Shown piece after piece: positions 6,196-6,214 of a stretch of 6,214 bases of DNA. Position 1 is the stretch's first letter. The number at the start of each line of letters is the position of its first letter. The position numbers and the translations under genes were made by a program. Below the pieces are notes generated by a model. The model was not told the DNA's origin. It searched no databases and was given only the letters and a program-made list of their open reading frames with translations. The stretch is from an uncultured Bacteroidota bacterium (GTDB lineage: Bacteria; Bacteroidota; Bacteroidia; Flavobacteriales; Flavobacteriaceae), in assembly GCA_903837025.1 (NCBI GenBank), contig CAILTC010000211.1:1-6214 (forward strand). The letters run 5' to 3'.

Positions 6196-6214
6196 AGTTA
6201 TCCCTCGGATTGGT
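6106..6214. other. G+C-rich foreign or erroneous segment at the window end
   Basis: From about 6100 the base composition jumps: by hand count about 69 of the last 114 bases are G or C, against roughly one third in the rest of the window. The change falls inside a purine-rich GGAGGAGGAGCGGGAG stretch within the Wzz glycine loop. Beyond it no frame encodes recognisable Wzz protein. The frame beginning at ATG 6126 is open to the window end (29 codons) and has GGAG seven bases upstream, but I do not recognise its product. A chimeric assembly join or poor terminal sequence is the likeliest cause; a true insertion or transfer junction is less likely. Confidence 0.6.

Noticed and set aside
1..6214. 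CRISPR array, tRNA/rRNA, insertion sequence or phage genes
   Set aside because: I see no regularly spaced repeats, no cloverleaf or rRNA sequence, and no transposase or phage-like protein in any frame.

Overview
The window looks like a capsule or exopolysaccharide locus from a Bacteroidota bacterium, most likely a Flavobacterium-type member of the Flavobacteriia. The DNA is strongly AT-rich, start sites lack clear Shine-Dalgarno motifs, and the gene set is typical of the group: a UDP-sugar dehydrogenase, RfbB, an UpxY/NusG-like antiterminator, a long multi-SLBB export protein and a Wzz-type protein. All genes are on the + strand. The genus is inferred from family resemblance, not from a search.

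Layout. Positions 21-1304 encode a TviB/WbpA/WecC-type nucleotide-sugar dehydrogenase that starts at TTG. Positions 1376-2422 encode dTDP-glucose 4,6-dehydratase. Directly after its stop lies a degenerate copy of a dispersed hairpin repeat (2423-2449). Next comes an UpxY-family specialised NusG paralogue, best started at 2468 and ending at 2938. A 403-nt non-coding, very AT-rich region (2939-3341) follows, with terminator-like, promoter-like and hairpin elements. Then come a Wza-like SLBB outer-membrane export protein (3342-5768) and the start of a Wzz-type chain-length/co-polymerase protein (from 5827).

How they fit together. The first two enzymes make activated sugars: a UDP-uronic acid and the dTDP-4-keto-6-deoxyglucose intermediate. 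UpxY probably lets RNA polymerase read through the long downstream polysaccharide operon. The SLBB protein and the Wzz protein form the outer- and inner-membrane parts of a Wzx/Wzy-Wza-type export route. The remaining glycosyltransferases, flippase and polymerase would lie outside the window.

Oddities. The last ~110 bases (about 6106-6214) switch abruptly to roughly 60% G+C and no longer encode Wzz sequence in any frame. This is most likely a chimeric or erroneous contig end. The dehydrogenase lacks the third glycine of its Rossmann GxGxxG motif. I see no mobile element, CRISPR array, RNA gene or clearly new system. The most biologically interesting piece is the 403-nt leader between upxY and the export gene.
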